NCBI GenBank assembly: GCA_020638995.1
Contig: JACKHM010000003.1
Span: forward strand, 1,291,120-1,355,119
Source of the DNA: Planctomycetaceae bacterium
GTDB lineage: Bacteria; Planctomycetota; Planctomycetia; Pirellulales; Pirellulaceae
DNA: 64,000 nt
Reading direction: 5' to 3'
Position numbers and translations under genes: made by a program. Shown piece after piece: positions 38,632-47,898 of this stretch; the stretch's first letter is position 1; every line of letters starts with the position of its first letter. The notes beneath the pieces are model-generated. The model searched no databases, was not told the origin of the DNA, and worked only from the letters and a program-made list of their open reading frames with translations.

Positions 38632-40476
38632 GTGTTTCGTTCTTACTTAGGCTGTTTGGGCGTCTCGATCTTGTTGGTTGTGTTGAACGCAACCGTAGTG
38701 GTGCGTGCTGAATCTACGACGGATGGCGAAATCCTCGGTCGGCTGGCAAGCCGTGGGGTAATTTCCACTTCTATCGGCGTCACGCGGAATGATTCCACGA
38801 TCGATGCCTTGATCTCGCCCGAAGACCTGGACTTCCAAACGAAAAAAACTCGCATTTTGGTGGTGGCGAATGGTGCGGACGGTGCTCACATGCCGAGTCT
38901 GGCGATGAAGTGGATGGAGTGGTTCTACGCAGATGACGAGGCTGCAAAATATCGCGAGCTGTTTGCCTTGTCTGCAATTCCAGACACGAATCCAGATGGA
39001 TCAGTCGCAAATTCATCTGCCCCCCGCGTTGGCACTCACAATCCAGCCCAAAGTTTTCCCCCCAAGGGAGACGCTTACGGTTCAAAGGCGAATCCCGAAG
39101 CCGCGTACGTGTGGCGGTGGATTGGAATGCACGCGCCCGATGTAGTTGTCGAGCTGACGCCGGGCGATGCTGTTCGATGGCGCGTCGCGTCCGCGGTTAA
39201 GCCAACTTTGAATGGGCTGGTCCGAGAATTGAGGGAAGTCGCAGACGTCGAACGCCCGGATTCGCTGGCCGCACAGCTCGGGGTCTCGCCTGCGAGTGAT
39301 GTCGGCACGATCCCCGCGTTAGAGTTTTCCTCGCCGAATGTCGACGATGACGCGATGTTAAAGAAGTTACTCGACGCAATGATCTCGACCGAATTAGTAC
39401 GTCCGTCGCCCGCGCGTCGTGAGATGCAACGTCGACTCGCACGAAGTGCTCGAGCGATCTCGCAAGAACTGCTGGAGGTCTACGGCAAAGAGATCAAGCA
39501 AGTCGTGTACATCCAGTCGCTGGCGGTGATCGGTCGTATGCGACACATCGAACAACTCGCCAAAGAGCAAAACGCCAAACCAGATTACGACCCAATCAAC
39601 GCGATCGTCGACGATTACCTCGACGGTAAAAGAATTGCCGCGTTGAAAAGCGGCAGCGATCTTTCGGGCCATCTCTTGTTCACGGAACTAGCTGCACGCT
39701 CGGAAGGCAACCGTCGCGACCGCTGTATCGAACTTGCTCGTGCGGCTGCAGATCTTGCATTCGATGAAAGAGGCAAGATCCAGACATCGATGCCATTTCA
39801 TAGCGAGATGAGCGACGCGTTGTTCATGGGCGGTCCAATCCTAGCGCAGGTGGGCCGTTTGACCGACGAAACGAAGTATTTCGACGCTTGTAAACAACAT
39901 TTGCAGTTCATGATGGACCTCGATCTTCGAGAGGACAATCTTTACCGGCATTCTCCGCTCGACGAAACTGCCTGGGGACGTGGAAATGGTTTTCCCGCGA
40001 TCGGCGTCGCGATGTGTCTGGATGCATTCCCCCACGATCATCCGGCAAGACCAGAGTTGCTGAAGCGTTTTCAGAACCACATGGCGGCGCTCGTTCAGCA
40101 CCAAGATCCAACCGGATGTTGGCATCAGATTATTGATCATCCGGAAAGTTACCGAGAATTCACCGCAACGTGCATGATTACTTATGCGATGATTCGCGGT
40201 GTTACCAACGGTTGGCTGGATAAAAACGTCTATCTTCCGGTCATTGAAAGGGCGTGGTACGCGATTCGTACGCGGATCGGAAGAGATGGCAAATTAGTCG
40301 ATGTTTGTACCGGCACGGGAAAGCAAAAGTCGCGGCGCGATTACTACGATCGCACCGCGATTCTGGGACGCGATGACCGGGGAGGAGCGATGGCGTTGCT
40401 CGTGGCCAACGAAGTGGATGCGAGTGCAATCTTTGAGAAGGCATTGCGTTCGCCAAAAGATCCGTCCCTCCGTTGA
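38632..40476 (+). CDS. GH88/GH105-like hydrolase with N-terminal carboxypeptidase-like domain
   Basis: A GTG start gives a signal peptide (GCLGVSILLVVLNATVVVRA) and 614 residues. The N-terminal ~230 residues resemble an M14 zinc-carboxypeptidase fold: RILVVANGADGAHMPSL, PDTNPDGS and VWRWIGMHAPDVVVEL; the HxxE zinc pair is not evident, so it may be inactive. The C-terminal ~250 residues look like the alpha/alpha-barrel of GH88/GH105 unsaturated uronyl hydrolases: MSDALFMGGPILAQVG, DETAWGRGNGFPAIGVA and DPTGCWHQIID. A sulfatase follows, so action on a sulfated, lyase-cleaved polysaccharide is plausible. Confidence 0.72.
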   Translation: MFRSYLGCLGVSILLVVLNATVVVRAESTTDGEILGRLASRGVISTSIGVTRNDSTIDALISPEDLDFQTKKTRILVVANGADGAHMPSLAMKWMEWFYADDEAAKYRELFALSAIPDTNPDGSVANSSAPRVGTHNPAQSFPPKGDAYGSKANPEAAYVWRWIGMHAPDVVVELTPGDAVRWRVASAVKPTLNGLVRELREVADVERPDSLAAQLGVSPASDVGTIPALEFSSPNVDDDAMLKKLLDAMISTELVRPSPARREMQRRLARSARAISQELLEVYGKEIKQVVYIQSLAVIGRMRHIEQLAKEQNAKPDYDPINAIVDDYLDGKRIAALKSGSDLSGHLLFTELAARSEGNRRDRCIELARAAADLAFDERGKIQTSMPFHSEMSDALFMGGPILAQVGRLTDETKYFDACKQHLQFMMDLDLREDNLYRHSPLDETAWGRGNGFPAIGVAMCLDAFPHDHPARPELLKRFQNHMAALVQHQDPTGCWHQIIDHPESYREFTATCMITYAMIRGVTNGWLDKNVYLPVIERAWYAIRTRIGRDGKLVDVCTGTGKQKSRRDYYDRTAILGRDDRGGAMALLVANEVDASAIFEKALRSPKDPSLR

Positions 40477-40659
40477 CACTCCTGTATCCAGCGACAAGTT
40501 GCGACGGAGAATGCGGTTCGCGATCCGTGAGTCGTTTGACGCTACCGCTGCTTCGAAGGATACTGTTGCTGCGTCGGTGCCGTCCTGATTCACGGCATTT
40601 TTTGGCGGCTCGATCTTTCGGCTAAAACCTTCGTCAATCTTCTCTTTGCGACCTTCGAA

Positions 40660-42618
40660 ATGAATTTCACACAATACTTACTACAGACGACCTCTTGCGG
40701 GCGTGCCGTCTTTCGGTTGACCGTCTTGTTCTTCTCCCTGAACGTCGCTCTTCAAGCACTAGGGCCAGCACGCATAACGCTCGCTGACGAAAGTTCGCGA
40801 AAGCCAAACATTGTGTATATCATGGCCGACGAACTGGGGTACTTTGAACTCTCTTGCGTCGGCAACCCGAACCTCAAGACTCCCAATCTCGACCGCATGG
40901 CGGCGGAAGGAATGCGGTTTACTCAGGCAATGGCTGGTTCTTCGGTTTGTGCGCCGACTCGTTGCACGCTGATGACCGGCAAGCATTCCGGCCACACCTC
41001 AGTACGAGTGAACGGAGGTGGAACTCCGCTTCGAGCCGACGAAATTACGATCGCTACTATCTTGAAACAACAGGGTTATGCAACCGGCGGATTTGGTAAG
41101 TGGGGCTGCGGGGGTCGTGGGTCCACTGGCGTGCCAGAAAAGCACGGCTTTGACCTCTTCCTGGGATACTACGATCAAGTCCATGCCCACTCGTATTACC
41201 CGCCGTACATTGTCCGCAACAGCGAAGAAGTTCCGTTGAAGGGCAATCATGGCGGAGAGCAGGGCGAAACCTACTCGCATTACGTAATCATTGATGCAGC
41301 GAAGCAGTTCATTCGCGAACACAAAGACGAGCCATTCTTCTGCTACATGCCGATCACACCGCCGCATGGATTATTCAACATCCCGGACGACGACCCGGCT
41401 TGGGCGATCTACAAAGACGAGCCCTGGAGCGAACAAGCTCGCCGCTACGCCGCCATGGTTTCGATGGTCGACCGCCAGGTCGGAGACGTGTTGGCTCTGT
41501 TGAAAGAGTTACAGATCGAAGAGAACACGTTAGTATTTTTCTGCGGCGATAACGGCGGGAACGATTACTTTACCGACGACAAACATCACCGTGGCATTCA
41601 TGGTGCCAACTTGAATCCGCTGACCAAGGATGAGTTTCGAGGCCGCAAAGGAATGCTTTACGAAGGTGGTTTGCGGATTCCAATGATTGCTCGTTGGCCC
41701 GGGAAGATTGCGCCGGGGAAAGTCAGTGACTTGCTTTGGTACTTTCCTGACGTGATGCCAACGGTTGCCGAATTGACTGGCGCAGCGACGCCCGATGACA
41801 TTGATGGTGTGTCGATCGTACCGGAACTTCTGGGCGAAGACACCGTCGGACGAAAGCAAACCGAACACAAGTATCTCTACTGGGAGATTGGCCAACAGAC
41901 CGCAGTGCGGATGGGCAACTGGAAGGCAATCCGTCCGAAATCAAATGCGTCCTGGGAGCTATACGACTTGGGAAAAGACATTAGTGAATCGATGAATATT
42001 GCCGACTCGCATCCCGAGGTTCTCCAACAGTTGGTGGACTACGCTGCCGAAGCACATGAACCGGCTGTCGAAGGCACTTTCCACGATCCTGCGATTCACG
42101 AACGCGATCGTCAGGCCAAGTTTGGGAAATTCGGTTCGACACCGCCAAACAATACCAAAAGGAAAAAGACACTGCCGCAGACGGGCTTAATCCCCTTCGG
42201 CGAAATGAAGGTTCATCGCGTCAGTAGCGAATCGAAGAGCAATGGAAAACTAGCGCGATATGCGATCGATGGAGATCTGGGCACGTGGTGGCATTCGAAC
42301 TTTGCTGGCGAGGCCGACAGGCATCCACACGAACTCGTGATTGATCTCGGTGGGGAACATGAAGTGCGAGGCATCCGTTATATGGCGCGTCAGGATGGCG
42401 GTTGGAATGGTGCGATTGGTGACTGCGAGGTCCTTGTCAGTAAGACACCTGATGGATTCGTCGACGCAGCCGCAAGCATTTCGTTCCGGAAAAGTCGCGA
42501 CCCGCAGGATGCGACGTTTGAACCGGTGACAGCCCGTTACGTGATGATCCGGATCTTGTCCGAAGTCAATGGAGGACCGTGGGCATCGATTGCCGAACTC
42601 GGAATCATAGGGCAATAG
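40660..42618 (+). CDS. Secreted sulfatase with C-terminal discoidin-like domain
   Basis: The 652-residue protein has an N-terminal signal (AVFRLTVLFFSLNVALQA). The sulfatase core begins at PNIVYIMADELGYFELSC, and Cys97 in CAPTRCTLMTGKHSG is the CxPxR formylglycine site; FFCGDNGGNDYF supplies later metal ligands. From about residue 510 there is a coagulation factor 5/8 type C (discoidin, CBM32-like) domain: KLARYAIDGDLGTWWHSNF, HELVIDLGGEHEVRGIRYMA. That domain probably binds the glycan. It is the last conserved chromosomal gene before the mobile-element zone. Confidence 0.92.
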   Translation: MNFTQYLLQTTSCGRAVFRLTVLFFSLNVALQALGPARITLADESSRKPNIVYIMADELGYFELSCVGNPNLKTPNLDRMAAEGMRFTQAMAGSSVCAPTRCTLMTGKHSGHTSVRVNGGGTPLRADEITIATILKQQGYATGGFGKWGCGGRGSTGVPEKHGFDLFLGYYDQVHAHSYYPPYIVRNSEEVPLKGNHGGEQGETYSHYVIIDAAKQFIREHKDEPFFCYMPITPPHGLFNIPDDDPAWAIYKDEPWSEQARRYAAMVSMVDRQVGDVLALLKELQIEENTLVFFCGDNGGNDYFTDDKHHRGIHGANLNPLTKDEFRGRKGMLYEGGLRIPMIARWPGKIAPGKVSDLLWYFPDVMPTVAELTGAATPDDIDGVSIVPELLGEDTVGRKQTEHKYLYWEIGQQTAVRMGNWKAIRPKSNASWELYDLGKDISESMNIADSHPEVLQQLVDYAAEAHEPAVEGTFHDPAIHERDRQAKFGKFGSTPPNNTKRKKTLPQTGLIPFGEMKVHRVSSESKSNGKLARYAIDGDLGTWWHSNFAGEADRHPHELVIDLGGEHEVRGIRYMARQDGGWNGAIGDCEVLVSKTPDGFVDAAASISFRKSRDPQDATFEPVTARYVMIRILSEVNGGPWASIAELGIIGQ

Positions 42619-42664
42619 CCGCCAGGTTATCACCGGCGTCCTTTCAGCTATCCAACACCTTATT

Positions 42665-42729
42665 GAGCCGTGTATTGGATGCTGACTCGCAAGACAGCCT
42701 TCGATAGTGTCATCTTTGTAAAGTAACCT
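42665..42729 (+). pseudogene. 3' remnant of an IS110-family transposase
   Basis: These 65 bp encode AVYWMLTRKTAFDS..F.K and a stop, nearly identical to the last 20 codons of the complete IS110-family transposase at 51693-52739 (compare 52678-52742). The similarity continues a little past the stop (GTAGCCATCACT versus GTAGCCGTCACT). Everything upstream of this scrap is missing: the sulfatase stop is only 46 bp away. It marks the left limit of the mobile-element zone. Confidence 0.85.
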
Positions 42730-42732
42730 ATC

Positions 42733-42799
42733 GTAGCCATCACTCTCCGAGTGATCTGCCCACACAACTTGCGTTCATCACTCGGAAAGTGATGGCTAC
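42733..42799. other. Long hairpin after the IS110 remnant
   Basis: GTAGCCATCACT plus CGAGTGAT (42733-42755) pairs with ATCACTCG plus AGTGATGGCTAC (42777-42799), with a 3-base internal mismatch on each side and a 21-nt loop. A TTTTATAAAA run follows. It may act as a terminator for the sulfatase gene, or may be a REP-like palindrome. Confidence 0.6.
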
Positions 42800-42879
42800 T
42801 TTTATAAAACGAGAGGACCACCGAACGACCAAGCCAGTTGCACGTCACTGCGCAGGGACAGGTCCAGACACGGTAAACT

Positions 42880-44410
42880 GGACCTGTCCCGAATGGCGTT
42901 AACTTATCCGTAAGTGTTTACGGTGCAAGTTCATTTTGTAGCTGGCATCGAGGCCTTTTCATGAGTGGGTATTGTTTGGGGCGACGCTTTCTGACGCGCG
43001 GTTCGAGGCGGTGACGTCGAAGTGGGTTGACGATGAGATTGGGGATGGAGTCGCCGGGCCTTGCGGTTTGTAACCAGCGTAAGGCATCCGTGAAACTGAT
43101 GCGGCGAAAGTCGACTTGTTGTTGCTCGGCAGCGATCAATATGACTTGTCGGACCAAGTTGTAGATTAAAGCGAAAACGTGCAGCTCCTTGAGGACACCG
43201 TTAACGGTCGTGCATTTCAGAACGTCCATCTTCATCGTCGTTTTCAAGTGTCCAAAATTCGTTTCGATATCCCAGCGATCGCGAAACAGAGTTGCTAAGT
43301 CCGACGACTTGTACTTATCCCCGTCAAGCAAGGTTGTGGCAAGCGTGATCGTCCGTGTGCGAAAGCCTCGCTGAGTAATCGTGTAACGCAACTCGCGAAT
43401 CACCAGTGACCCTGGTAATGCGTCGAACTGCTCAATAGACATCCAAGTTGGACAACTCGTTGGCTTGAACCATTCGACAACTTGATCGTTGTTGCCAAGC
43501 TGTCGTAGCCAGCGCGAACGAGGCAGCCCCTTCTTGCCGCAGCTCTTGCCCTTGCCTGGCACCGTGTGAGTCCGCCCCGGTGTAAAGTCAACAAGCAACC
43601 GTTGGTGAATTCGCAACACACCGTGCGTGCCACGTTGCAGTAACAAAGCGAAATGAGCGAACGAACAGAATCCTCGGTCGGCAACCAACACATCGTTCGC
43701 TCGCAATTCTGGATGCAACTCAGCCGTCTTTGCCAGATCATGTGTTCGCAACGGAGCTGCCAGCATCTTCGTGATCATGCCTGTCCCTGCGTGCATCATG
43801 GCCAACCAATGAGCCGTGGGAAAGCCGCAACCTGCGCGTTGGCCTCCTGGCTGACCGAAGTGTTCTTGCAACTCATCCGTATCAGGCATCGAGAAGCTCG
43901 AGCCATCCACTAAGAAGACGCGATGTCCAAACCAACGACTCTTATCGATGGCGTTGTCCTGAAGTTGTTCGACCGATCGCTGCAATAACGTCTTCAAAAC
44001 ATCGAGCTTCAATCGCGTCCTTGCTTTGCAATAAGCGGCTGCCGTGAAGACGAGGTTCGACAGATGAGGCAAGTGTGCGCAAGCCGTGTTGCCATGCAAA
44101 ACTTGCAGGAAGAAGACTTGCACAGTAACGATCGGATTGAGCGTCGATTGTCGCCACGTCATGCCGTGGTCGCGGCAGGCTCGTTCGATTGCCTCGGGAC
44201 ACAATTCTCGCATCCAGTTCTGCTTGAAGTGTCGAATGACATCCGTGATACTTCTCATGGCTGAGTCCTCCTTGCCAATGGAAATGTTTGACCAAATCCA
44301 CTACGCAGGAGGCTCAGCCTTCGATCATGAAAGCAACGCTACAACAGCAATGCTTAACCACCACCAGCACATAAGATGCGATAAGTTAACGCCATTCGGA
44401 ACTGTCCCCG
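42880..44410. mobile_element. IS4-family insertion sequence (complete)
   Basis: Inverted ends share a 20-bp perfect core (CCGAATGGCGTT...) at 42889-42908 and, inverted, 44380-44399; the match extends less well by about 8 bases outward on each side (GGAC..GT). One transposase gene on the minus strand fills the element of about 1.5 kb. I could not identify a target duplication with certainty. A separate 13-bp perfect hairpin (42855-42890) overlaps its left end. Confidence 0.8.
42918..44258 (-). CDS. IS4-family transposase
   Basis: The 446-residue transposase has the DDE residues of the IS4 group: first Asp in VFLVDGSSFSMPD, second in VLVADRGFCSF, and the Glu in the R-x3-E-x6-K motif RDRWDIETNFGHLKTTMKMD. 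Length and layout are intact, with no frameshift, so it may be active. It is flanked by inverted repeats 10 bp and about 120 bp away. Confidence 0.92.
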   Translation of the reverse strand: MRSITDVIRHFKQNWMRELCPEAIERACRDHGMTWRQSTLNPIVTVQVFFLQVLHGNTACAHLPHLSNLVFTAAAYCKARTRLKLDVLKTLLQRSVEQLQDNAIDKSRWFGHRVFLVDGSSFSMPDTDELQEHFGQPGGQRAGCGFPTAHWLAMMHAGTGMITKMLAAPLRTHDLAKTAELHPELRANDVLVADRGFCSFAHFALLLQRGTHGVLRIHQRLLVDFTPGRTHTVPGKGKSCGKKGLPRSRWLRQLGNNDQVVEWFKPTSCPTWMSIEQFDALPGSLVIRELRYTITQRGFRTRTITLATTLLDGDKYKSSDLATLFRDRWDIETNFGHLKTTMKMDVLKCTTVNGVLKELHVFALIYNLVRQVILIAAEQQQVDFRRISFTDALRWLQTARPGDSIPNLIVNPLRRHRLEPRVRKRRPKQYPLMKRPRCQLQNELAP

Positions 44411-44437
44411 TTTCTTGCCCGAGCAGCATTTGAGACA

Positions 44438-44851
44438 TCATTTGAACAACGTTGGATCGCTCGGCGGAAGCGCACGATTATAGAGCAAGTCCAAGAACCC
44501 CTTCGTGTCTTTGACAACCTCAGAGATGGTCATTGAATTGCTAGTCGCGTACTCATTTGAGCGAATCGGAAACGCAATAAGACGGAAATCTTTCAGCTTA
44601 CGTATTTTCGTTGGGTGGCGTCCAACCCTGTCGTCGTTGAGGTATGCTGTCTCGTTCGTTGCGGAACCAAAGGCCACGACACCCAATTTGCTGGCGTAGA
44701 TTGCAACAACATCTCCAACCGACGGTTTGTCGACATATTCTTGTTCGTCGTAACACGCGGCCATGCATCCATTCGCGAGCATCAAGTCGTGATGATGGTA
44801 GTTGTCAAGATACTGCTTGAACGTCCGGGTGTTGTTGATGAATACTCGCAT
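44438..44851 (-). CDS. Hypothetical protein, possibly a former cassette gene
   Basis: The 137-residue protein (MRVFINNTRTFKQYLDNYHH...) is a single-domain alpha/beta protein; the segment VGDVVAIYASKLGVVAFGSA looks like a small beta-barrel of the PUA/EVE kind, but this is weak. It lies between the IS4 and IS91-type elements. Its size, strand and isolation match the integron cassette genes further right, yet no clean attC site is found beside it. I do not assign a function. Confidence 0.6.
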   Translation of the reverse strand: MRVFINNTRTFKQYLDNYHHHDLMLANGCMAACYDEQEYVDKPSVGDVVAIYASKLGVVAFGSATNETAYLNDDRVGRHPTKIRKLKDFRLIAFPIRSNEYATSNSMTISEVVKDTKGFLDLLYNRALPPSDPTLFK

Positions 44852-44859
44852 GGTCGAAA

Positions 44860-45208
44860 CGGCCTAATTCGATGTTCCTAGCGGGATAAAACGTATTGCA
44901 ATCTAACCGTTGGCAGCGGGGGAGTTGCGTGTGTGGCTTTGTAGAGGGACTCGCTGCCGACGGAGCGAGAAGTGCAGCCTGACTTTCTATGCGAATGCCA
45001 CTCGCTTCGCGGCCCAGACGATACGCAGTTTAACCGCTCGCTTGCGTGGGCGGCAAGCAGAAAGCGATCTGAACTGCGGTTTGCTCGCCAAGCGATCGTG
45101 ACGAGCGTAGCGATGGTAAGGCCAATCGTTGCTGTGGCGCGCAGCCGGTTACGGCGACCAACGTGGATTGTTTTCGAGGAATGTTATCTGAATCTCCTGA
45201 GTGTGTTC
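44860..45208. other. Non-coding stretch with inverted repeats between gene and IS91-type unit
   Basis: No gene is supported here. Two imperfect inverted repeats occur: GGCAGCG (44911-44917) with CGCTGCC (44952-44958), and CGCAGTTTAA with TGAACTGCG (about 45024-45079). They recall attC arms but lack a matching pair of AAC and GTT cores, so I leave them unassigned. Confidence 0.3.
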
Positions 45209-45234
45209 TGACGGGGCCTAGCCGTCGATTGGGC

Positions 45235-46538
45235 CTAGCCGTCTGGTTCATAAGGACTTTGGCGTGTTCGGGGAGAGGAACGCAGCCAGGGGAAGTTCAC
45301 CAGCGGAGAATGAGTCGCACTCCCTTGGAACACCTCCCGCCAACTGGGACGCGACGTGGACTCGACCAACGCCATCGGTTGTTCGCAACGCGGACAACAC
45401 GGGACGCTTGCCACGCCTGCCACGTCTTGTGAATGTTCTTCTGGCTCTTGCTCCTCCGCCTTCACTCCCAACAGTTCCCGGCAAGTGTCGAGGTACCACG
45501 CACACCGGCTGCCGTGATAACCTCCGTAGCGGCGACAACGCGTAAAACCTTTGGGCAGGATGTGCAACGACCAGCGACGCAAGAACTCGACGCCGGGAAT
45601 CGTGTGTGCAACTTGCGGATTGCCTTGCGACTTGTCCTTGCTGCGAGCTACGAACGTGACCTGATCTTCACTTTGACTGACGATCCGCGCATCGGAGATC
45701 GGGCCCCCTGTCATGTAACGCGTCATGTACTTCAACACCTGCTCCGGATTACTGCTCCCAGTCGGCGGGCCGGAGATGAACACGTTCCAGTCGGACTGAC
45801 GCAGGGCCTTCAGCCAAGCACGCCGCACTCGGCTGTCGTGTAACTGAGACCATTCGTCAGGCAACTGTAAACTTCCCTTCCGCAATAACATCCCCAAGCC
45901 GCGGACGAACCGATCGCGAAACGTCCGTCCGAGTTGTTTGATGTCCACCAGGAACGGCTCGCGGCGATTGGGAAAGCTGGCGTCCTGGGCCACAACCCAA
46001 CACGGATCGTTGTCGGGATTCGCCGAAGGACCGGCTCCCGGAACGAGCGCATGAACATGCGGATGATGTCCCAATTCTTGATTCCACGTGTGCAGCACCA
46101 GCACCGCAGCCGGATCGATGCCTTGTTTGAGCAGTTCATGACGCAAGGCTTGCCACGCACTGCGAAATAGCAAGCGATACAGCACGCGGCGATTACCCAG
46201 GATCAGCCGCGAGAAGCGGTCCGGCAGTGTGAAGACCACTTGAAAGTAATGAATGCCGGGCAAGATCAACTCGCGCGTCTTGTCCATCCAATCAGCGCGT
46301 CGAGCCCCGGCATCGACCAACGCGGCATCCATGCCGGTCGGTGCCCGGGACAATGCCGGTCGCCGCACGAATTGTAAACCTCGCAACTGGTGCCGCAGGG
46401 CCGACACACATAGGTATGCCCGCCCAACGTCTTGGTGCGGCACAGCAGCAACTTCGAGAGAACACTCTTGACCTGAAAGGCGTGGTTGCCCGGCCCCATT
46501 AAGAAGCGCGGAGCAAATTCCCGAATCAAGTCGATCAC
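45235..46538 (-). pseudogene. IS91-family transposase, frameshifted
   Basis: The N-terminal part, starting about GTG 46538 (VIDLIREFAPRFL), contains the zinc-finger region LLCRTKTLGGHTYVCRPCG and YNSCGDRHCPGH. The rest, in another frame, runs MDAALVDAGARRADWMDKT, FQVVFTLPDRFS, HHPHVHALVPGAG and KYMTRYMTGGP, the HxH and Tyr motifs of IS91-type Y1/HUH-like transposases. The two parts join near 46,328-46,352, so a single-base frameshift separates them and the gene is probably dead unless frameshifting is programmed. The start overlaps the recombinase stop by 4 bases. Confidence 0.82.
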
Positions 46539-47638
46539 TCGCGGCGACGATTGCGTTTCGCTCGCGGCCGTCGTCCCGAACTGCGTCGCTGAGCCTTCGG
46601 TGGCTGTTGAGTCTCCGTGGAGGGCGGAGAGGTTTCTGCTACAGCCGACGGCGGTGTGACGGTGGGCGAAGTGTTCGCGTCCGTTTGTGTTTGCGAGTCG
46701 GCCACGTGGCTGGTCGTACTCTCCGGCATCCGCTCGGTCCACTGTGGACACTGCCGCACCGGCAGCCAATCGATCGGGCTGGGTGAACGCTCGAAGTGTT
46801 GACGCCGCACGTGCAGATAGATCATCGTCGTGACGAAACTGGAATGGCCCAGCAGCTTGCTGATCGTCAGCACATCGACTCCCGCTTCCAGCATGCTCGT
46901 GGCGTAAGAATGTCGCAGCGTGTGCGGCGTGACGAGGTTCTTGATTCCCGCCAGCGCCGCCGATAGTCGACACGCTTTCTGAATCGTGGCCGACGAGAGT
47001 GGTACGTCCGGTGTCTTCCCAGGGAAAAGATAATTGTTGGGGCGACGGAGCTTCCAATACTCCCGCAGGGCGTCGAGCAATCTTGGCGAGGCGGGCGGGC
47101 ACCGAACGGCAGGACGCCGTTTGGTCGGTCTTTCTTTGTTCCCTTTTCCGGAAGTAATGCGGATCTGAGCCCGCTGCCCGTCGACGTCGGCCACTTTCAG
47201 ATGCGTCGCTTCCGCCAGCCGCAACCCGACCGCGTAACAGGTCAACAGTACGGTCCGGTGTTTGGGATTCTCGGTGCATTGGATCAACCGCGAGGCTTCC
47301 TGATCGGACAACACGACGGGCAGTCGCTTGGGGCGTTTGCCGAAGGGGATGTGTTGGATGGCCCACGGCTTGCCGAGGGTGACTTCATAGAGAAAGCGTA
47401 GGCCACAAACGGCTTGATTGAAGGTGCTCCACGACGCTCGCTTCTCGTTGACGAGATAAATCTGGTACTGGCGGATTTCCTCGAGGCCGAGTTCTTCCGG
47501 TGTTTTGCCGAAGTGTTGGCAAAACTTGTCGACATGCCAGGTGTAGGAGTCGATGGTGCTGGCGGCGAAGTTGCGGATTTGCATGTCCTGGATCATGCGG
47601 TTGATGGACGGATTGCGGCGGCGTTGGAACGGCGTCAT
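46535..47638 (-). CDS. Tyrosine recombinase associated with IS91-type transposase
   Basis: The ATG at 47638 has AGGAGAA upstream and gives 367 residues; the frame is open to 47797. A SAM-like N-terminal domain (NFAASTIDSYTWHVDKFCQH) precedes the catalytic domain with Arg in YAVGLRLAEATHLK, HTLRHSYATSML, His in LLGHSSFVT and Tyr in TMIYLHV. The last ~80 residues are a Pro/Ser/Arg-rich tail. It is XerD-like and lacks the extra patch between the central region and HxxR that marks integron integrases, so I do not call it IntI. Confidence 0.85.
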   Translation of the reverse strand: MTPFQRRRNPSINRMIQDMQIRNFAASTIDSYTWHVDKFCQHFGKTPEELGLEEIRQYQIYLVNEKRASWSTFNQAVCGLRFLYEVTLGKPWAIQHIPFGKRPKRLPVVLSDQEASRLIQCTENPKHRTVLLTCYAVGLRLAEATHLKVADVDGQRAQIRITSGKGNKERPTKRRPAVRCPPASPRLLDALREYWKLRRPNNYLFPGKTPDVPLSSATIQKACRLSAALAGIKNLVTPHTLRHSYATSMLEAGVDVLTISKLLGHSSFVTTMIYLHVRRQHFERSPSPIDWLPVRQCPQWTERMPESTTSHVADSQTQTDANTSPTVTPPSAVAETSPPSTETQQPPKAQRRSSGRRPRAKRNRRRE

Positions 47639-47898
47639 GAGAAGTTCTCCTGAGTGGATGCAGCTTGGAAAAACGATCGACCGTACAACAGGTCCTTTGC
47701 TTCCAAGCTTGTCACACCAGGAGCCGCAGCGCGAGCAGAAAGTGGAGAAAACTCTGTCGCCGTCGCTTCCCTCGCGCGCACAATCCGCTTGGCGCACAAA
47801 TCAGCTACAACAACCCCAAAGCAACGCCGAGAGCTTCTCGCATGTCTTCGATAGAGCGCGCCCTTCACCCTTAGCACGCCGCCAGCGGAGTCGGCTTA

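Larger units (their letters stand above)
45209..47890. mobile_element. IS91-type unit: tyrosine recombinase plus frameshifted transposase (ends approximate)
   Basis: A tyrosine recombinase and an overlapping IS91-type transposase lie on the minus strand, a common pairing for IS91 relatives. Past the transposase stop there is a duplicated GGCCTAGCCGTC (45215-45243), part of the palindrome GACGGGGCCTAGCCGTC, next to GTTC at 45205-45208; IS91-type elements insert beside GTTC/GAAC, so this may be one end. The right end is not resolved and lies somewhere between 47,640 and 47,899. Confidence 0.6.

Noticed and set aside
44905..45085. Additional attC sites near the IS91-type unit
   Set aside because: The inverted repeats there lack a paired AAC and GTT core at the right spacing and the conserved unpaired bases.
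46266..47366. 366-codon frame as a separate gene
   Set aside because: Only its last ~90 codons have sense (the IS91 zinc-finger part); the rest is a shadow of the recombinase gene.
46535..47638. Tyrosine recombinase as the integron integrase
   Set aside because: It lacks the extra patch before the HxxR motif typical of IntI, overlaps an IS91-type transposase gene, and lies at the wrong end of the array for attI by cassette polarity.
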